NCBI GenBank assembly: GCA_946886365.1
Contig: CAMPIM010000002.1
Location: forward strand, 13,751-77,750
DNA length: 64,000 bases
Origin: an uncultured Novosphingobium sp.
Lineage (GTDB): Bacteria; Pseudomonadota; Alphaproteobacteria; Sphingomonadales; Sphingomonadaceae
Reading direction: 5' to 3'
Notes under the pieces: model-generated
Told to the model about the DNA's origin: nothing
Seen by the model: the letters and a program-made list of their open reading frames with translations, nothing else
Databases searched by the model: none
Shown here: one piece after another, positions 10,021-19,734 of the stretch
Layout of the letters: each line of letters opens with the position of its first letter
Numbering within the stretch: position 1 is the first letter of the stretch
Made by a program: the position numbers and the translations under genes

Positions 10021-11787
10021 ATGACCATAGCGCTGAATGTATCCCGCTCTATCCTTGGACAACCGTGGCGCTGGCGGGGCGCAGGCGCGGATGCGCGCGA
10101 GCCGGGCTATCTGCCCGACGACCTGGTTACGCAGTTGCTGCTGGCCCGTGGCTGTCCGCGCGAAGCCGTGGAAGCGCATCGTAATCCGACCATCCGACAC
10201 TTCATGCCCGATCCCAGCTTGTTCCGCGACATGGACAGCGCTGCCGAACGGCTGGCGGATGCGGTGCAGAGCGGCGAGCATGTCCGTATCTTCGGCGACT
10301 ATGACGTGGACGGCGCAACCAGCGCGGCCTTGCTGATCCGCCTGCTGCGTGATCTTGGCCTGTCCGCCCGGCCCTACATCCCGGATCGGCTGATGGAAGG
10401 CTATGGGCCGTCTGGCGAAGCGCTGGTGCGGCTGGCCGGGGAGGGGGCAACGCTGATCGTCACCGTCGATTGCGGCGCCCAGGCGTTCGAGGCGCTTGCC
10501 ATGGCGAAGGCTGTGGGCGTCGATGTCGTGGTGGTCGATCATCATAAATGCGCCGCCGCGCTTCCCGAGGCGTTCGCGCTCGTGAACCCCAACCGGCTTG
10601 ACGAGGTTGAGGAGGCGGCCGCTCATGGCCATCTGGCGGCGGTGGGGGTCGCATTTCTCTTGGGCGCCGCGCTTATCCGCGTGTTGCGCAAGCGGGGATG
10701 GTTCGCGGCTCGCGCCGAGCCTGCCCTGATGGAATTGCTCGACATCGTGGCGCTCGGCACTGTGGCAGACGTCGCACAACTCAAGGGGCTTAACCGCGCC
10801 TTTGTCGCACAGGGCCTCAAGGTCATGGCAAAGCGCCGCAACATCGGCATCGCCGCGCTGATCGACGCGAGCCGCCTTAGCCGTGCGCCATTATGCCATG
10901 ATCTGGGATTTGCGCTCGGTCCCCGCATCAATGCTGGCGGGCGGGTAGGCAAGGCCGACCTGGGCGTGCGCCTGCTGACGACGGAAGACCCGATCGAGGC
11001 CGCGAGCATCGCTGCGGAACTGGACCAGTTCAACGAGGAACGTCGCGTGATCGAGGCGGCGGTACAGGTCGAGGCGGAGGAACTGCTTGCGGCGCAGGGC
11101 AACCGGGCCGTGGCGCTCATAGCCGGAGCTGGCTGGCATCCGGGCGTGATCGGCATCGTTGCCGGACGCATCAAGGAAAAGGCGGGGCGTCCCGCGATCG
11201 TCGTGGCGATTGATGATGCGGGTACGGGCAAGGGCTCCGGCCGTTCGATCTCCGGCGTTGATCTTGGCGCAGCTGTGCTGGCGGCCAAGGACAGCGGCTT
11301 GCTTGTTGCCGGTGGCGGCCACGCCATGGCGGCAGGGCTGACCGTCGCTTCCGACAAGCTGGACGCGCTGGCTGATTTCCTGGACGAAAGGCTCGCCGCC
11401 GCCGTCGCCCGCGCCCGCGATGACCGCGCATTGTTGATCGACGCCGTGCTTGCCCCGGCGGGCGTCAATCCGGACTTCGTGGCCGCGATCGAGGCAGGCG
11501 GCCCCTATGGCGCTGGCTGGCCATCCCCGCTCATCGCGGCTGGACCGATGCGCGTCATCAAGGCCGATGTCGTCGGCAATGGCCATCTGCGCGCCGTCAT
11601 GGCGGGAGACGATGGCCGCTCCATCAAGACCATCGCCTTCCGCCAGGCGGAGAGTGAGTTGGGGCAAGCTATCCTTGGCGCACCGCGCGACCGCCGCCTG
11701 TGGGTCGCGGGCCGTGCAAAGATCGACGATTGGGGCAGCCGGCCCGCCGCTGAACTGCATCTGGAAGATGCCGCCTGGGTCGATTGA
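10021..11787 (+). CDS. recJ: Single-stranded-DNA-specific 5'-3' exonuclease RecJ
   Basis: A 588-residue DHH-family nuclease acting in recombination and mismatch repair. The DHH motifs are in order: FGDYDVDGATS near residue 92 (motif I), VTVDCG near 147, VVDHHK near 173 (the DHH motif) and a later GGRVGKADLG segment. The C-terminal DHHA1 domain has GGGHAMAAG near residue 435, followed by an OB-like domain. The length matches the family. It ends 100 bp before the tRNA-Glu gene that hosts the integrated element. Confidence 0.96.
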   Translation: MTIALNVSRSILGQPWRWRGAGADAREPGYLPDDLVTQLLLARGCPREAVEAHRNPTIRHFMPDPSLFRDMDSAAERLADAVQSGEHVRIFGDYDVDGATSAALLIRLLRDLGLSARPYIPDRLMEGYGPSGEALVRLAGEGATLIVTVDCGAQAFEALAMAKAVGVDVVVVDHHKCAAALPEAFALVNPNRLDEVEEAAAHGHLAAVGVAFLLGAALIRVLRKRGWFAARAEPALMELLDIVALGTVADVAQLKGLNRAFVAQGLKVMAKRRNIGIAALIDASRLSRAPLCHDLGFALGPRINAGGRVGKADLGVRLLTTEDPIEAASIAAELDQFNEERRVIEAAVQVEAEELLAAQGNRAVALIAGAGWHPGVIGIVAGRIKEKAGRPAIVVAIDDAGTGKGSGRSISGVDLGAAVLAAKDSGLLVAGGGHAMAAGLTVASDKLDALADFLDERLAAAVARARDDRALLIDAVLAPAGVNPDFVAAIEAGGPYGAGWPSPLIAAGPMRVIKADVVGNGHLRAVMAGDDGRSIKTIAFRQAESELGQAILGAPRDRRLWVAGRAKIDDWGSRPAAELHLEDAAWVD

Positions 11788-11887
11788 AAGAAGTGGTCGT
11801 TTTCCTGCCCCAAAGGGGTTGACCGCCGCAAGCTCCCCCCCTAAAGCCGCCCTCGCTTCGCAGCGCCGCCCAAGCGGTTCTGCATGT

Positions 11888-11962
11888 GGCCCCTTCGTCT
11901 AGCGGTTAGGACGCGGCCCTTTCACGGCTGAAACACGGGTTCGATTCCCGTAGGGGTCACCA
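11888..11962 (+). tRNA. tRNA-Glu (anticodon TTC)
   Basis: The acceptor arm GGCCCCT (11888-11894) pairs with AGGGGTC (11952-11958). The anticodon stem-loop CGGCC-CTTTCAC-GGCTG puts TTC at 11921-11923. The T-arm ACGGG-TTCGATT-CCCGT is intact, and the 3' CCA is encoded (11960-11962). Its 3' end is the attachment site of the integrated element. Confidence 0.97.
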
Positions 11963-11963
11963 T
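11946..11963 (+). repeat. attL: 18-bp core in the tRNA-Glu 3' end
   Basis: The sequence TCCCGTAGGGGTCACCAT covers the 3' side of the T-arm, the acceptor arm and CCA. An identical copy is at 27774-27791. Because it preserves the tRNA 3' end, integration leaves the tRNA functional. Confidence 0.93.
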
Positions 11964-12048
11964 CCTTCTTCAAGAAGCATGGTTTTGCGAGGTTTTTGCG
12001 CATTTTCTCGATTTGTTAACTGCCCAGTGGTACAAAGGGGTGGTACAA

Positions 12049-13971
12049 ATGAGGTTGCGCGTGGCTGGTATCTGGCAGCATCCCCGATCGAAAAATTTCT
12101 GGTTCCGCATGGCGGTTCCCGCCCGATTTCGTGATCGTGTTGGCAAGCGCGAATTCAAATATTCTTTGGAAACGACGGACCGCGACGTTGCCCGCCTTAG
12201 ACACGCCGACAAGCTGAGTGAAGTCCGGGCGCTTCTGGCGCGACTTGAATCGGAAGAATTGGCATCGGTCAGCAGCGAGGCGCAGGCCATTTGCCAGCGC
12301 GGCCTTCAGGTATTGGCCAAGAGCAACCTGCGCGAGAACGACGATGGTGTCACTGACATCACGGCCGCCGAAGATAATGTGGCGCATGGGATGCTTAAAT
12401 TTCTAGCCTATCGGACACGCCTGACTTGGGGGCGCGATCATGCCGACAAGGCCGAACTTGAACTGATCGGTGAAATCTCGGGGCCCGCGGTGGATGATGT
12501 TCCCGCGCTGCCTTTGGGGTTTGTAGACGAGGAGGATCAGCAAGAGTTTGTGGCCCGGTTGGACGCTTTGCATGGAAACCCGCGTCACCAGAGCTATGCA
12601 AACCGCGACATTGCACGCGCCTTGCTGGCGCGGCGCAGTTGGCAGGCGGCTGAGTATGAAGTTCTGCTGGTCGCCAGCGCTGCCGACGCGACGGTGAAGA
12701 TGCGGACGCCATTGTTCGAAGCGCTGTCCGAATGCGTCCTGCGATATCTGGCAGAGCGTCGCTTCCAGTTCTGGCCGGACAATATGGGCCAGCTTGTCGC
12801 GCCAATGACCATCAAAGAAGCGGCTGTCACGGCTCCGGAGCCATCAGCGTCACCGTCTGACGCGCGACATCTTTCGGATTGCCTGGCGCAATGGCGTATC
12901 AATCGCGGCTTGAGACCCGGCGACGTGCACAAGACCTATGACGAATGGAAACTCGCCGTGGATCGCTTCATTGAGGTTCATGGCGACATTCCGCTTGATC
13001 GCATCACCCGCACTATGGTGATCGATTTCCGCGACCTGATTCAGGGTATGCCGACACGGCCCGCCAAGAAGATCGCGACGCTCCCGGTGCGGGACCAGGT
13101 GGCGATTGCGGAAACAAAAGGCCTGCAGACGTTAGCGCCAGCATCCGTGAAGAAACATGTGACGGCAATCCGATCCCTTCTGGAGATAGCGACAGTTGAG
13201 AGGGAATGGATCGCGAAGAATGTGGCGACCAAAATCGAGGTCGCTGGATCGCAATATAATGGCGATGAGCGCGATCGCCTGTCTGACGCGGACATGCAGA
13301 TCATCTACGGCTCTCGCTATCTAACCGACCCAGATGCGTGCAGCGACACCATGTTCTGGATCATGTTCATGGCGCCATTTCAGGGTGCCCGCCCTGGTGA
13401 GCATTGCAAGCTGCGTCCGCATGATGTTCTTTATGAAGATGGTGTCCCGACCGTGCGCTTCCGCAATAGTCGCCCGGGTAGGTCAAGCGGCAATGCCGAC
13501 CCTGCCCCGATTACCCAGAAGACCAGTAGTTCGATCCGGGACGTGCCGCTGCACTGGATCATCGAAGAAGGCGGCTTCATGGATTTCGTCGCCTTGCAGC
13601 AGCGTCGCAAGGCCACATGGCTGTTTGAGGATCTGGAAGCTGACAGATATGGGGATCGATACAAATATCTGTCGAGGCAGATCAACGCTGTGCTGGACGA
13701 ACTTGGGGTAGATGCAAGCGACAAGGCCTTCTATAGCACACGACACACCAGCAAGCGAGAAACGCGGCGCAAGCGCGTGTCCGAACAGAGCTCTGACCAG
13801 TGGCACGGCCATTCGGACGGCCGTCGCGTCGGACGAAAATATGGACAGGGCTTGAGTATTGAGGATCTGAAGGAAGATATCGACAAGCTGGAATACGCTG
13901 GTGTTGATTGGGATTCCGTCGTCGCATGCGCGCGTTACCGTGTCGCACGCCTTCTTGAGCAGCATGCATGA
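12049..13971 (+). CDS. Tyrosine recombinase (integrase) with DUF6538-like N-terminus
   Basis: A 640-residue site-specific recombinase that probably integrates the element at tRNA-Glu. The N-terminus RVAGIWQHPRSKNFWFRMAVP matches the DUF6538 type of integrase. A SAM-like core-binding region lies at about 285-400 and the catalytic domain at about 425-620. Catalytic arginine sits in GARPGEH; the second box reads YSTRH, with tyrosine where HxxR has histidine; HGH and the nucleophile tyrosine in RKYG follow. ATG 12049 is chosen because it starts the conserved domain and has AAGGGG upstream; an in-frame ATG at 12013 is less likely. The stop codon directly abuts the convergent hsdS stop. Confidence 0.88.
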   Translation: MRLRVAGIWQHPRSKNFWFRMAVPARFRDRVGKREFKYSLETTDRDVARLRHADKLSEVRALLARLESEELASVSSEAQAICQRGLQVLAKSNLRENDDGVTDITAAEDNVAHGMLKFLAYRTRLTWGRDHADKAELELIGEISGPAVDDVPALPLGFVDEEDQQEFVARLDALHGNPRHQSYANRDIARALLARRSWQAAEYEVLLVASAADATVKMRTPLFEALSECVLRYLAERRFQFWPDNMGQLVAPMTIKEAAVTAPEPSASPSDARHLSDCLAQWRINRGLRPGDVHKTYDEWKLAVDRFIEVHGDIPLDRITRTMVIDFRDLIQGMPTRPAKKIATLPVRDQVAIAETKGLQTLAPASVKKHVTAIRSLLEIATVEREWIAKNVATKIEVAGSQYNGDERDRLSDADMQIIYGSRYLTDPDACSDTMFWIMFMAPFQGARPGEHCKLRPHDVLYEDGVPTVRFRNSRPGRSSGNADPAPITQKTSSSIRDVPLHWIIEEGGFMDFVALQQRRKATWLFEDLEADRYGDRYKYLSRQINAVLDELGVDASDKAFYSTRHTSKRETRRKRVSEQSSDQWHGHSDGRRVGRKYGQGLSIEDLKEDIDKLEYAGVDWDSVVACARYRVARLLEQHA

Positions 13972-15531
13972 TCAGGCAGCCTCCAAGGCGCTGTGGACGA
14001 CGGCTTTCAGTAAGCGGGAGCGGGTTCGTTCGCCCGTGGTGATGCTGGCTTCGAGCTGATCGCACAGCCCCATCAACGCATCGACCTTAGCGACGATGCG
14101 GTGCTGTTCGGCGAGTGGGGGCACCGGCACCGCAAAGTTACGAAGAGGGCGAAGCGCGATGGTCGGCTGTGCCGTACCTGTAGTGCTGCTCGCAGCTTGA
14201 TCATAGACGAGAGGCGAAGCCAGAAGCAGCAACAGGAACCGGATTTCCATGGTCTTGGCCGGTTTCAAAATGGCAATATGGCGTTGCACACAAAAGTCTC
14301 GGTCGCTGTCTACCAAGGCTGGCCGACCGAAGGTTGCCCCGACAACTGTGTAGAGAATGTCGCCCTTCGCTGGCGTTCGGTATGCAGGCAACGCCCGAAA
14401 ATAGCTTTCGGGGACAAGCCGACAGCCGTCGAAATCCAATCGACCAGTGGTGACGTTGCCGATAGTTAGAAACGCTATGCCTTGATCCGCTCTTGGCGGT
14501 GGCTGGTGGTCGCCGTCTGTCACTACCCTAAATAACTGACACAACCGAACCCAAGACCAACCAGAAGGCGCGCCAAACGGGGCCGTATCCTCGGCGAATG
14601 GCTCTGGCTTTGCTCTGGCAACGCGGTTTTCCGAACAATACGCCTCGATGTCGTCGCTGGTCCGCTTTAACAACGCCGCCGCCGGTTCATCGGCCGCATC
14701 CTGCACCACTAACTTGCCGCGCACGGCGACGTTGAGGATGGTCTGGCGCAGTTGCTTGATCTGGTCGAGGCGGGCGGTGAGTGGGGCAAGGTTGGCTAGC
14801 GCAAAGCGGGCTTCTTCCCCGAATGTTTCGGGATCGGAGGTTTTAAGTTTCGCCAAAGTGGATAGCGTGAAACTGTCACGCGCCGCCTCGCGCTCTGCCC
14901 GCGCCGCCTCAAGCTGATCGCACAGGGCCATCAACTCATCGACCTTGGCGACAATGCGGTGCTGTTCGGCAATTGTTGGCAATCTAACCGGCCATGCTTT
15001 GAGAATTTTCTGACTGATGTTTTGCTGTGCGACGCCTTGTCCTCGTCCCAGGAGGTCCTCGCGAAGGCTGCGGAGTAGCCAAAAAAGAAAGTCTCGAGTG
15101 ACGCAATCCTTGGAGGGATGGCAGTGGGCTATAGCTTGGTTCGTCGCGCAGGGCATTGCGTTGATGCCCAATTTGCCAATGGACCCATACATCGCAATCA
15201 AAACGGCGCCGGGTTCAACGATCTTCGCGGCGGAGTTTTCTACTCCACTCCGCGTGATCGTCGATTGGCTACCCTCGACAATCCCATCATTCAGATCCCC
15301 GATTACCAGCCATGGAATGGTGCCACCGTAATATTCTGGGTGTGCCTTCGACGGCGTTCCTCCACTGCCCCACCGCCCTATTTCGCCAAGTGTTGTCGTG
15401 AGCCATGGCCCCATGTATCCTGTGATCCGACCACGGATCGCCAATGCGATTACGAGCGTTCTAAGCCGAGCGATGGCATCGGGCGCGTCCGCGATACGCG
15501 CATAGTATTCCAGCAATAGCGCGGCGTTCAT
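13972..15531 (-). CDS. hsdS: Type I restriction-modification specificity subunit HsdS
   Basis: A 519-residue DNA-sequence recognition subunit that directs HsdM and HsdR to a bipartite site. Two target recognition domains are visible, at about residues 40-190 and 320-490, each followed by the conserved helix EQHRIVAKVD-LM-LCDQLEA (near residues 200 and 490). The N-terminus (IARLRTLVIALAIRG) is a partial copy of the central conserved region, giving the usual circular repeat. The start overlaps the hsdM stop (ATGA). The 3' end touches the integrase stop with no spacer. The recognition sequence cannot be predicted from this. Confidence 0.93.
   Translation of the reverse strand: MNAALLLEYYARIADAPDAIARLRTLVIALAIRGRITGYMGPWLTTTLGEIGRWGSGGTPSKAHPEYYGGTIPWLVIGDLNDGIVEGSQSTITRSGVENSAAKIVEPGAVLIAMYGSIGKLGINAMPCATNQAIAHCHPSKDCVTRDFLFWLLRSLREDLLGRGQGVAQQNISQKILKAWPVRLPTIAEQHRIVAKVDELMALCDQLEAARAEREAARDSFTLSTLAKLKTSDPETFGEEARFALANLAPLTARLDQIKQLRQTILNVAVRGKLVVQDAADEPAAALLKRTSDDIEAYCSENRVARAKPEPFAEDTAPFGAPSGWSWVRLCQLFRVVTDGDHQPPPRADQGIAFLTIGNVTTGRLDFDGCRLVPESYFRALPAYRTPAKGDILYTVVGATFGRPALVDSDRDFCVQRHIAILKPAKTMEIRFLLLLLASPLVYDQAASSTTGTAQPTIALRPLRNFAVPVPPLAEQHRIVAKVDALMGLCDQLEASITTGERTRSRLLKAVVHSALEAA
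14051..14115 (-). repeat. hsdS internal direct repeat, copy 2 (C-terminal conserved helix)
   Basis: A 65-bp segment encoding the second EQHRIVAKVDALMGLCDQLE helix. It is about 88% identical by eye to 14909-14973, 858 bp away in the same gene. Such repeats could serve recombination between target recognition domains. Confidence 0.8.
14909..14973 (-). repeat. hsdS internal direct repeat, copy 1 (central conserved helix)
   Basis: The partner of 14051-14115. It encodes EQHRIVAKVDELMALCDQLE between the two target recognition domains. Confidence 0.8.
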
Positions 15532-16985
15532 CGAGCCAGTGCCTCGGCCAGAATGGCTTGCAGTTGCGCGCGCAGGTCTGCCGCCTTAGCTTCGGCCTGA
15601 TCTAGCTTTGCCAGCAATTCTGCCGGATCGCCGTGGTCGGCCTCTTCGCTATGCGGGTTCTTGAAATCGAGGTTGTAGCCGCGTGCCTTGACCTCGTCGG
15701 CGCTAACCTTCCATGCCTGCGGGACTTCCTCGCGGTCTTGGCGCTCCGCACCGCCCCACCATTCCACGCAAGGGGCGAAATGCTCCACGCGGATCGGCTT
15801 GGTCATCGAATAGGCCTTCTGCCCCGCTGGCACCTGATGTTCGTAGAACCAGATGTCCTTAGTTGGCTCGCCTTTCTCGAAAAACAGCAGGTTGGTGCCG
15901 ATGGAGGCATAAGGCTTGAACACGGAATTGGGCAGGCGAACGATGGTGTGGAGGTTACACTCTTCGAGCAGCGCCTCTTTCAGCCGGGTCTTCACGCCTT
16001 CGCCGAACAGGCTGCCATCCGGTAACACGATGGCCGCCACACCGCCCTTGCGCAGCAGGCGGATGAACAGAGCCAGGAACAGGTCCGCCGTCTCGCGCGT
16101 GCGGAAGTGCTGGGGGAAGTTGCTTTCAATGCCGTCCTCCTCCTTGCCGCCGAAGGGCGGATTGGTGAGGATCACATCGACGCGGTCCTTCTGCTCCCAC
16201 GAGATGTAGGGGCGGGCCAGCGTGTTGTCGTGCCGCACGAAGCTGGGGTCTTCGACGCCGTGGAGCAGCATGTTGGTCACGCAGAGCATATGCGGCAGCG
16301 GCTTCTTTTCCACCGCGCGCAAGCTTTGCTGCATCAGCGCCTCGTCCTCGGGCCGCTTCACGTAGCGGTCGCGCATGTGCTTCATTGCGCAGGTGAGGAA
16401 GCCGCCCGTGCCGCAGGAGGGATCGAAGATGATCTCGCCCGGCTTGGGGTCGATGCGGTCCACCATGAAGGCGGTGACGGCGCGGGGGGTGTAATACTCG
16501 CCAGCGTTGCCGGCGGATTGCAGATCGTTGAGCAGTTGCTCGTAAACGTCGCCGAAGTGCTGTCGCTCGGACAGATTGTTGAAATCGATATCGTTGATCT
16601 TGTTGACAACCTGTCGCAGCAACTGCCCGGATTTCATATAGTTGTAGGCATCCTCGAATACGTCGCGCACGACGCGGCGGCGGTCGCCGGGCTGGCTGGT
16701 AGGCTTCAAGCCCTTCATCGCCGGGAACAGTTCGTCGTTGACGAAGGCGAGTAGCGCCTCGCCGGTCAGTCCTTCCGGTTCGGCGGCCCAATTGCGCCAC
16801 TGGAACTGTTCGGGAACCGGCGACTGGTAGCCATCCCGCATCAATTCCAATTCCTGATCCTGATCGTCGATGATCTTCAGGAAGAAAAGCCAGCAAAGCT
16901 GGCTGATGCGCTGGGCGTCACCATCGACGCCGCTGTCCTTGCGCATAATGTCTTGAATGGATTTGACGACAGTGCGAACCGACAT
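15528..16985 (-). CDS. hsdM: Type I restriction-modification N6-adenine methyltransferase HsdM
   Basis: A 485-residue gamma-class adenine methyltransferase that modifies the sites chosen by HsdS. An N-terminal helical HsdM domain (about 1-140) precedes the catalytic domain. The SAM-binding motif I is DPSCGTGGF near residue 190, and the catalytic motif IV is NPPFGG near residue 275. It lies second in hsdR-hsdM-hsdS, 3 nt after hsdR and overlapping hsdS by 4 nt, so the three are probably one transcript. Confidence 0.96.
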   Translation of the reverse strand: MSVRTVVKSIQDIMRKDSGVDGDAQRISQLCWLFFLKIIDDQDQELELMRDGYQSPVPEQFQWRNWAAEPEGLTGEALLAFVNDELFPAMKGLKPTSQPGDRRRVVRDVFEDAYNYMKSGQLLRQVVNKINDIDFNNLSERQHFGDVYEQLLNDLQSAGNAGEYYTPRAVTAFMVDRIDPKPGEIIFDPSCGTGGFLTCAMKHMRDRYVKRPEDEALMQQSLRAVEKKPLPHMLCVTNMLLHGVEDPSFVRHDNTLARPYISWEQKDRVDVILTNPPFGGKEEDGIESNFPQHFRTRETADLFLALFIRLLRKGGVAAIVLPDGSLFGEGVKTRLKEALLEECNLHTIVRLPNSVFKPYASIGTNLLFFEKGEPTKDIWFYEHQVPAGQKAYSMTKPIRVEHFAPCVEWWGGAERQDREEVPQAWKVSADEVKARGYNLDFKNPHSEEADHGDPAELLAKLDQAEAKAADLRAQLQAILAEALAR

Positions 16986-16988
16986 TGA

Positions 16989-19448
16989 TTAAGCAACTTC
17001 CTGATAAAGTTCGTTTTGCAGGGCGTGGACGGCATCTTCGAAGCCTGCCTTGCCACCGAACGCCTTGATGAGCTGGACCGGGGTGCCGAGCGTGTTCAGC
17101 GGCGGGATGCGCAGCACGTTGGTATCGTCAAGATTGAGAACCCCTTCGTCGGCATACTTGTCGAGCAGGGCGCGCAGCACGGCGCGGGCCTGATCACCAT
17201 ATTTGGCGAAAACATCGCGTTTCTGCACATTCTCCGCTCGCTCACGGCGGGTCAGCGGCTTGCGATCAAAGGCAACGTGGCAAATAAGGTCGAACGGATC
17301 GAGGTCTTTGCAGAGTTCATCCGCGATAACATTGAGCGCGAGGCCTTCCGATGATAATTCATCAACCAGCGCCTGTTTGCGTTCAGCACCATTCCACCGG
17401 GTAAGGAAATCATCCAAGCTGGCGAAATGCTTGCGCAGGGCTTTTTTCGTGAAGTCTCTCAGGCTTTCGGTGACGAGCTTGCCGCTCTCGTCCAGATATT
17501 CCACGCGCTCCGCCACAATGATGACGGGCACGCCATCGACATAGACCTTGCCACGCCTGCCGCCGTCATCGGTGACGGTGATGTCCGGCGTGTCGCCGCC
17601 GTCGATGATGGTTTCGCCCTCGCCGGGTTGGTCGCTCTGGTCGTCGCCGGGGTCGACGATAGTATTGTCCTCATCGGGCGGCATGACAGGTTCGTCTTCG
17701 CCCGGCTCATAAATTTGCACGGGTTCGCCATCGAAATCCGGGTCGGCGAAGTGGTTCGTAGCCCCCCGGAAATCCATCAGCGTGAAGAAAAACTTGCGGG
17801 TGTCTTCGTGAACGCGGGTGCCGCGCCCGACGATTTGCTTGAACTCGGTCATCGATCCAACGTCGCGGTCGAGGACGATCAGCCGGCAGGTCTGCGCATC
17901 GACGCCGGTGGAGAGCAGCCGTGATGTCGTGACCAAGACCGGATAGCGGCTTTCGGGGTCGATGAAGTTGCCAAGCTGCGCCTGACCTTCGGGGTCGTTG
18001 CCCGTTATCCGCATGACGTAGCGCGAGTTCTCCGCCACTAGGTCGGCATTCTCGTTGATGAGAGCCTGCCGCATGCGCGCCGCGTGTTCCTGATCGACGC
18101 AGAAGACGATGGTCTTCTGGTAGCGGTCCCCGCTTTCTTTCAGGAATTCCGTGACTTTGCGGGCGACGAGCTTGGTCCGGTCATCCAGCACCAGTGTGCG
18201 GTCGAAATCGCGGGTGTTGTAGATCCGGTCCTCGACCTCGTTGCCCTCGCGATCAAGCTGGCCCTTCTCTGGCCGATAGCCCTGAATGTCGCGGTCCACG
18301 TGGACCTTGATGACCTTATAGGGCGCAAGGAATCCATCCCGGATGCCCTGTTTCAAAGTATAGCTGTAAACGGGCTCGCCGAAGTAGTAGATGTTGGACG
18401 CGTAGCGGGTTTCCTTGGGCGTCGCGGTCAGGCCGATCTGCGTGGCCTCAGAGAAATGCTCAAGGATTTCGCGCCACGCGCTATCCTCCGCTGCGCTGCC
18501 TCGGTGGCACTCGTCGATAACGATCAGGTCGAAGAAGCTGGGCGAGAACTCCTTGAACAGCTTTTGCCGTTCCTCCGGCCCGGTGATCGCTTGATACAGC
18601 CCAAGGTAAATTTCGTAGGCGGTATCGACGCGACGTTTTTTATCCATCGCCATTGGCAGGTCGATGCTGGTGCCGTCATCGCGTTCGATAGTTTTGGCGT
18701 TGGCGGACAGCTTGGCCATAGCCGGGCCGAATGGCCGGAAGTCATTGACCATGGTCTGATCGACCAGCACATTGCGGTCGGCGAGAAACAGGACCCGCTT
18801 CTTATGCCCGCCCTTCCACAAGCGCCAGATGATCTGAAACGCCGTGTAGGTTTTGCCCGTGCCAGTTGCCATCACAAGCAAAATCCGGTTCTGGCCGGTG
18901 GCAATGGCTTCCATGGCCGCGTTGACGGCGTTGACCTGATAATAGCGCGGCTGCTTGCCGCTGCCGTCATCATAATAATCTTCAAGGACTATCTTCTCGC
19001 CTTTGGGCGTTAGGCCCTTCCACGCGGCATATCGCTGCCATAGCTCGCCCGGCGCTGGAAAGGCATCAAGGGCTAGCGTGATTTCGCGTGCATCGCTTGC
19101 GCCGGTGCGGTCATGGAATACAAAGCCATCGCCGTTCGACGCAAATACGAAGGGGATATCGAGGCTTTTTGCGTATTCCAGCGCTTGCTGCATCCCCGCA
19201 CCTATGGGCTGGGTGTTGTCCTTGGCCTCAATCAGCGCCAGCGGGATATTCGGCTTATAGTAAAGCACATAGTCAGCGCGTTTGCCTTGACCTCGGCTGA
19301 CCATCTTGCCGCGCACAATGATGCGGCCTTTCGTAAAGCTGACTTCTTCCCTGATCTGCGTCATTTCATCCCAACCGGCCTGTTTGACCGCGGGCGTGAT
19401 AAACTTCGTGCAAATGTCGCGTTCACTTAAGGATCGTTTGTTGAGCAT
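16989..19448 (-). CDS. hsdR: Type I restriction endonuclease motor/nuclease subunit HsdR
   Basis: An 819-residue subunit that translocates and cuts unmodified DNA. The N-terminal nuclease domain shows LALIEAKD (PD-(D/E)xK type) near residue 75. The helicase follows with Walker A MATGTGKT near residue 195 and the DEAD-box variant VIDECHRGS near residue 305; later comes the VGRGTR box of motif VI. An EcoEI-type C-terminal domain follows, after an acidic low-complexity linker at about 590-630. I start at ATG 19448 (GGGGTGG upstream), where the conserved N-terminus begins; the frame is open to 19583, but the extra 45 residues look non-coding. Confidence 0.94.
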   Translation of the reverse strand: MLNKRSLSERDICTKFITPAVKQAGWDEMTQIREEVSFTKGRIIVRGKMVSRGQGKRADYVLYYKPNIPLALIEAKDNTQPIGAGMQQALEYAKSLDIPFVFASNGDGFVFHDRTGASDAREITLALDAFPAPGELWQRYAAWKGLTPKGEKIVLEDYYDDGSGKQPRYYQVNAVNAAMEAIATGQNRILLVMATGTGKTYTAFQIIWRLWKGGHKKRVLFLADRNVLVDQTMVNDFRPFGPAMAKLSANAKTIERDDGTSIDLPMAMDKKRRVDTAYEIYLGLYQAITGPEERQKLFKEFSPSFFDLIVIDECHRGSAAEDSAWREILEHFSEATQIGLTATPKETRYASNIYYFGEPVYSYTLKQGIRDGFLAPYKVIKVHVDRDIQGYRPEKGQLDREGNEVEDRIYNTRDFDRTLVLDDRTKLVARKVTEFLKESGDRYQKTIVFCVDQEHAARMRQALINENADLVAENSRYVMRITGNDPEGQAQLGNFIDPESRYPVLVTTSRLLSTGVDAQTCRLIVLDRDVGSMTEFKQIVGRGTRVHEDTRKFFFTLMDFRGATNHFADPDFDGEPVQIYEPGEDEPVMPPDEDNTIVDPGDDQSDQPGEGETIIDGGDTPDITVTDDGGRRGKVYVDGVPVIIVAERVEYLDESGKLVTESLRDFTKKALRKHFASLDDFLTRWNGAERKQALVDELSSEGLALNVIADELCKDLDPFDLICHVAFDRKPLTRRERAENVQKRDVFAKYGDQARAVLRALLDKYADEGVLNLDDTNVLRIPPLNTLGTPVQLIKAFGGKAGFEDAVHALQNELYQEVA

Positions 19449-19692
19449 GTGTCCACCCCGTGCGAGCCCGACCCTACGGTCAAGACCATTACCTCGCCAG
19501 AGCAAGTGAAAATTTTTCTGCAGCGAACGATGAAAGACGCGGAAAGAGCAGCCTAATGCTGGCGATGATACTAGGAATACCACACTTCTAACTATCGAAC
19601 CAAAGCACTGGCATTCTCGCGCACATCAGCCGTTTGGAAATATTAACCGCGAAAATACGGGCAATGTTCTGTAAGAGGTAATTTTTGAAAAC

Positions 19693-19727
19693 GATGGGTC
19701 CCTCGTCCGGTTATTGCGGGACCCATC
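19693..19727 (-). terminator. Hairpin terminator after the 19735-20622 gene
   Basis: Perfect 10-bp arms, GATGGGTCCC (19693-19702) and GGGACCCATC (19718-19727), are followed on the minus strand by GTTTTC and an A/T-rich tail. It lies 7 bp past the end of the exonuclease gene and would separate that cassette from hsdR. Confidence 0.75.
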
Positions 19728-19734
19728 ATATCCT

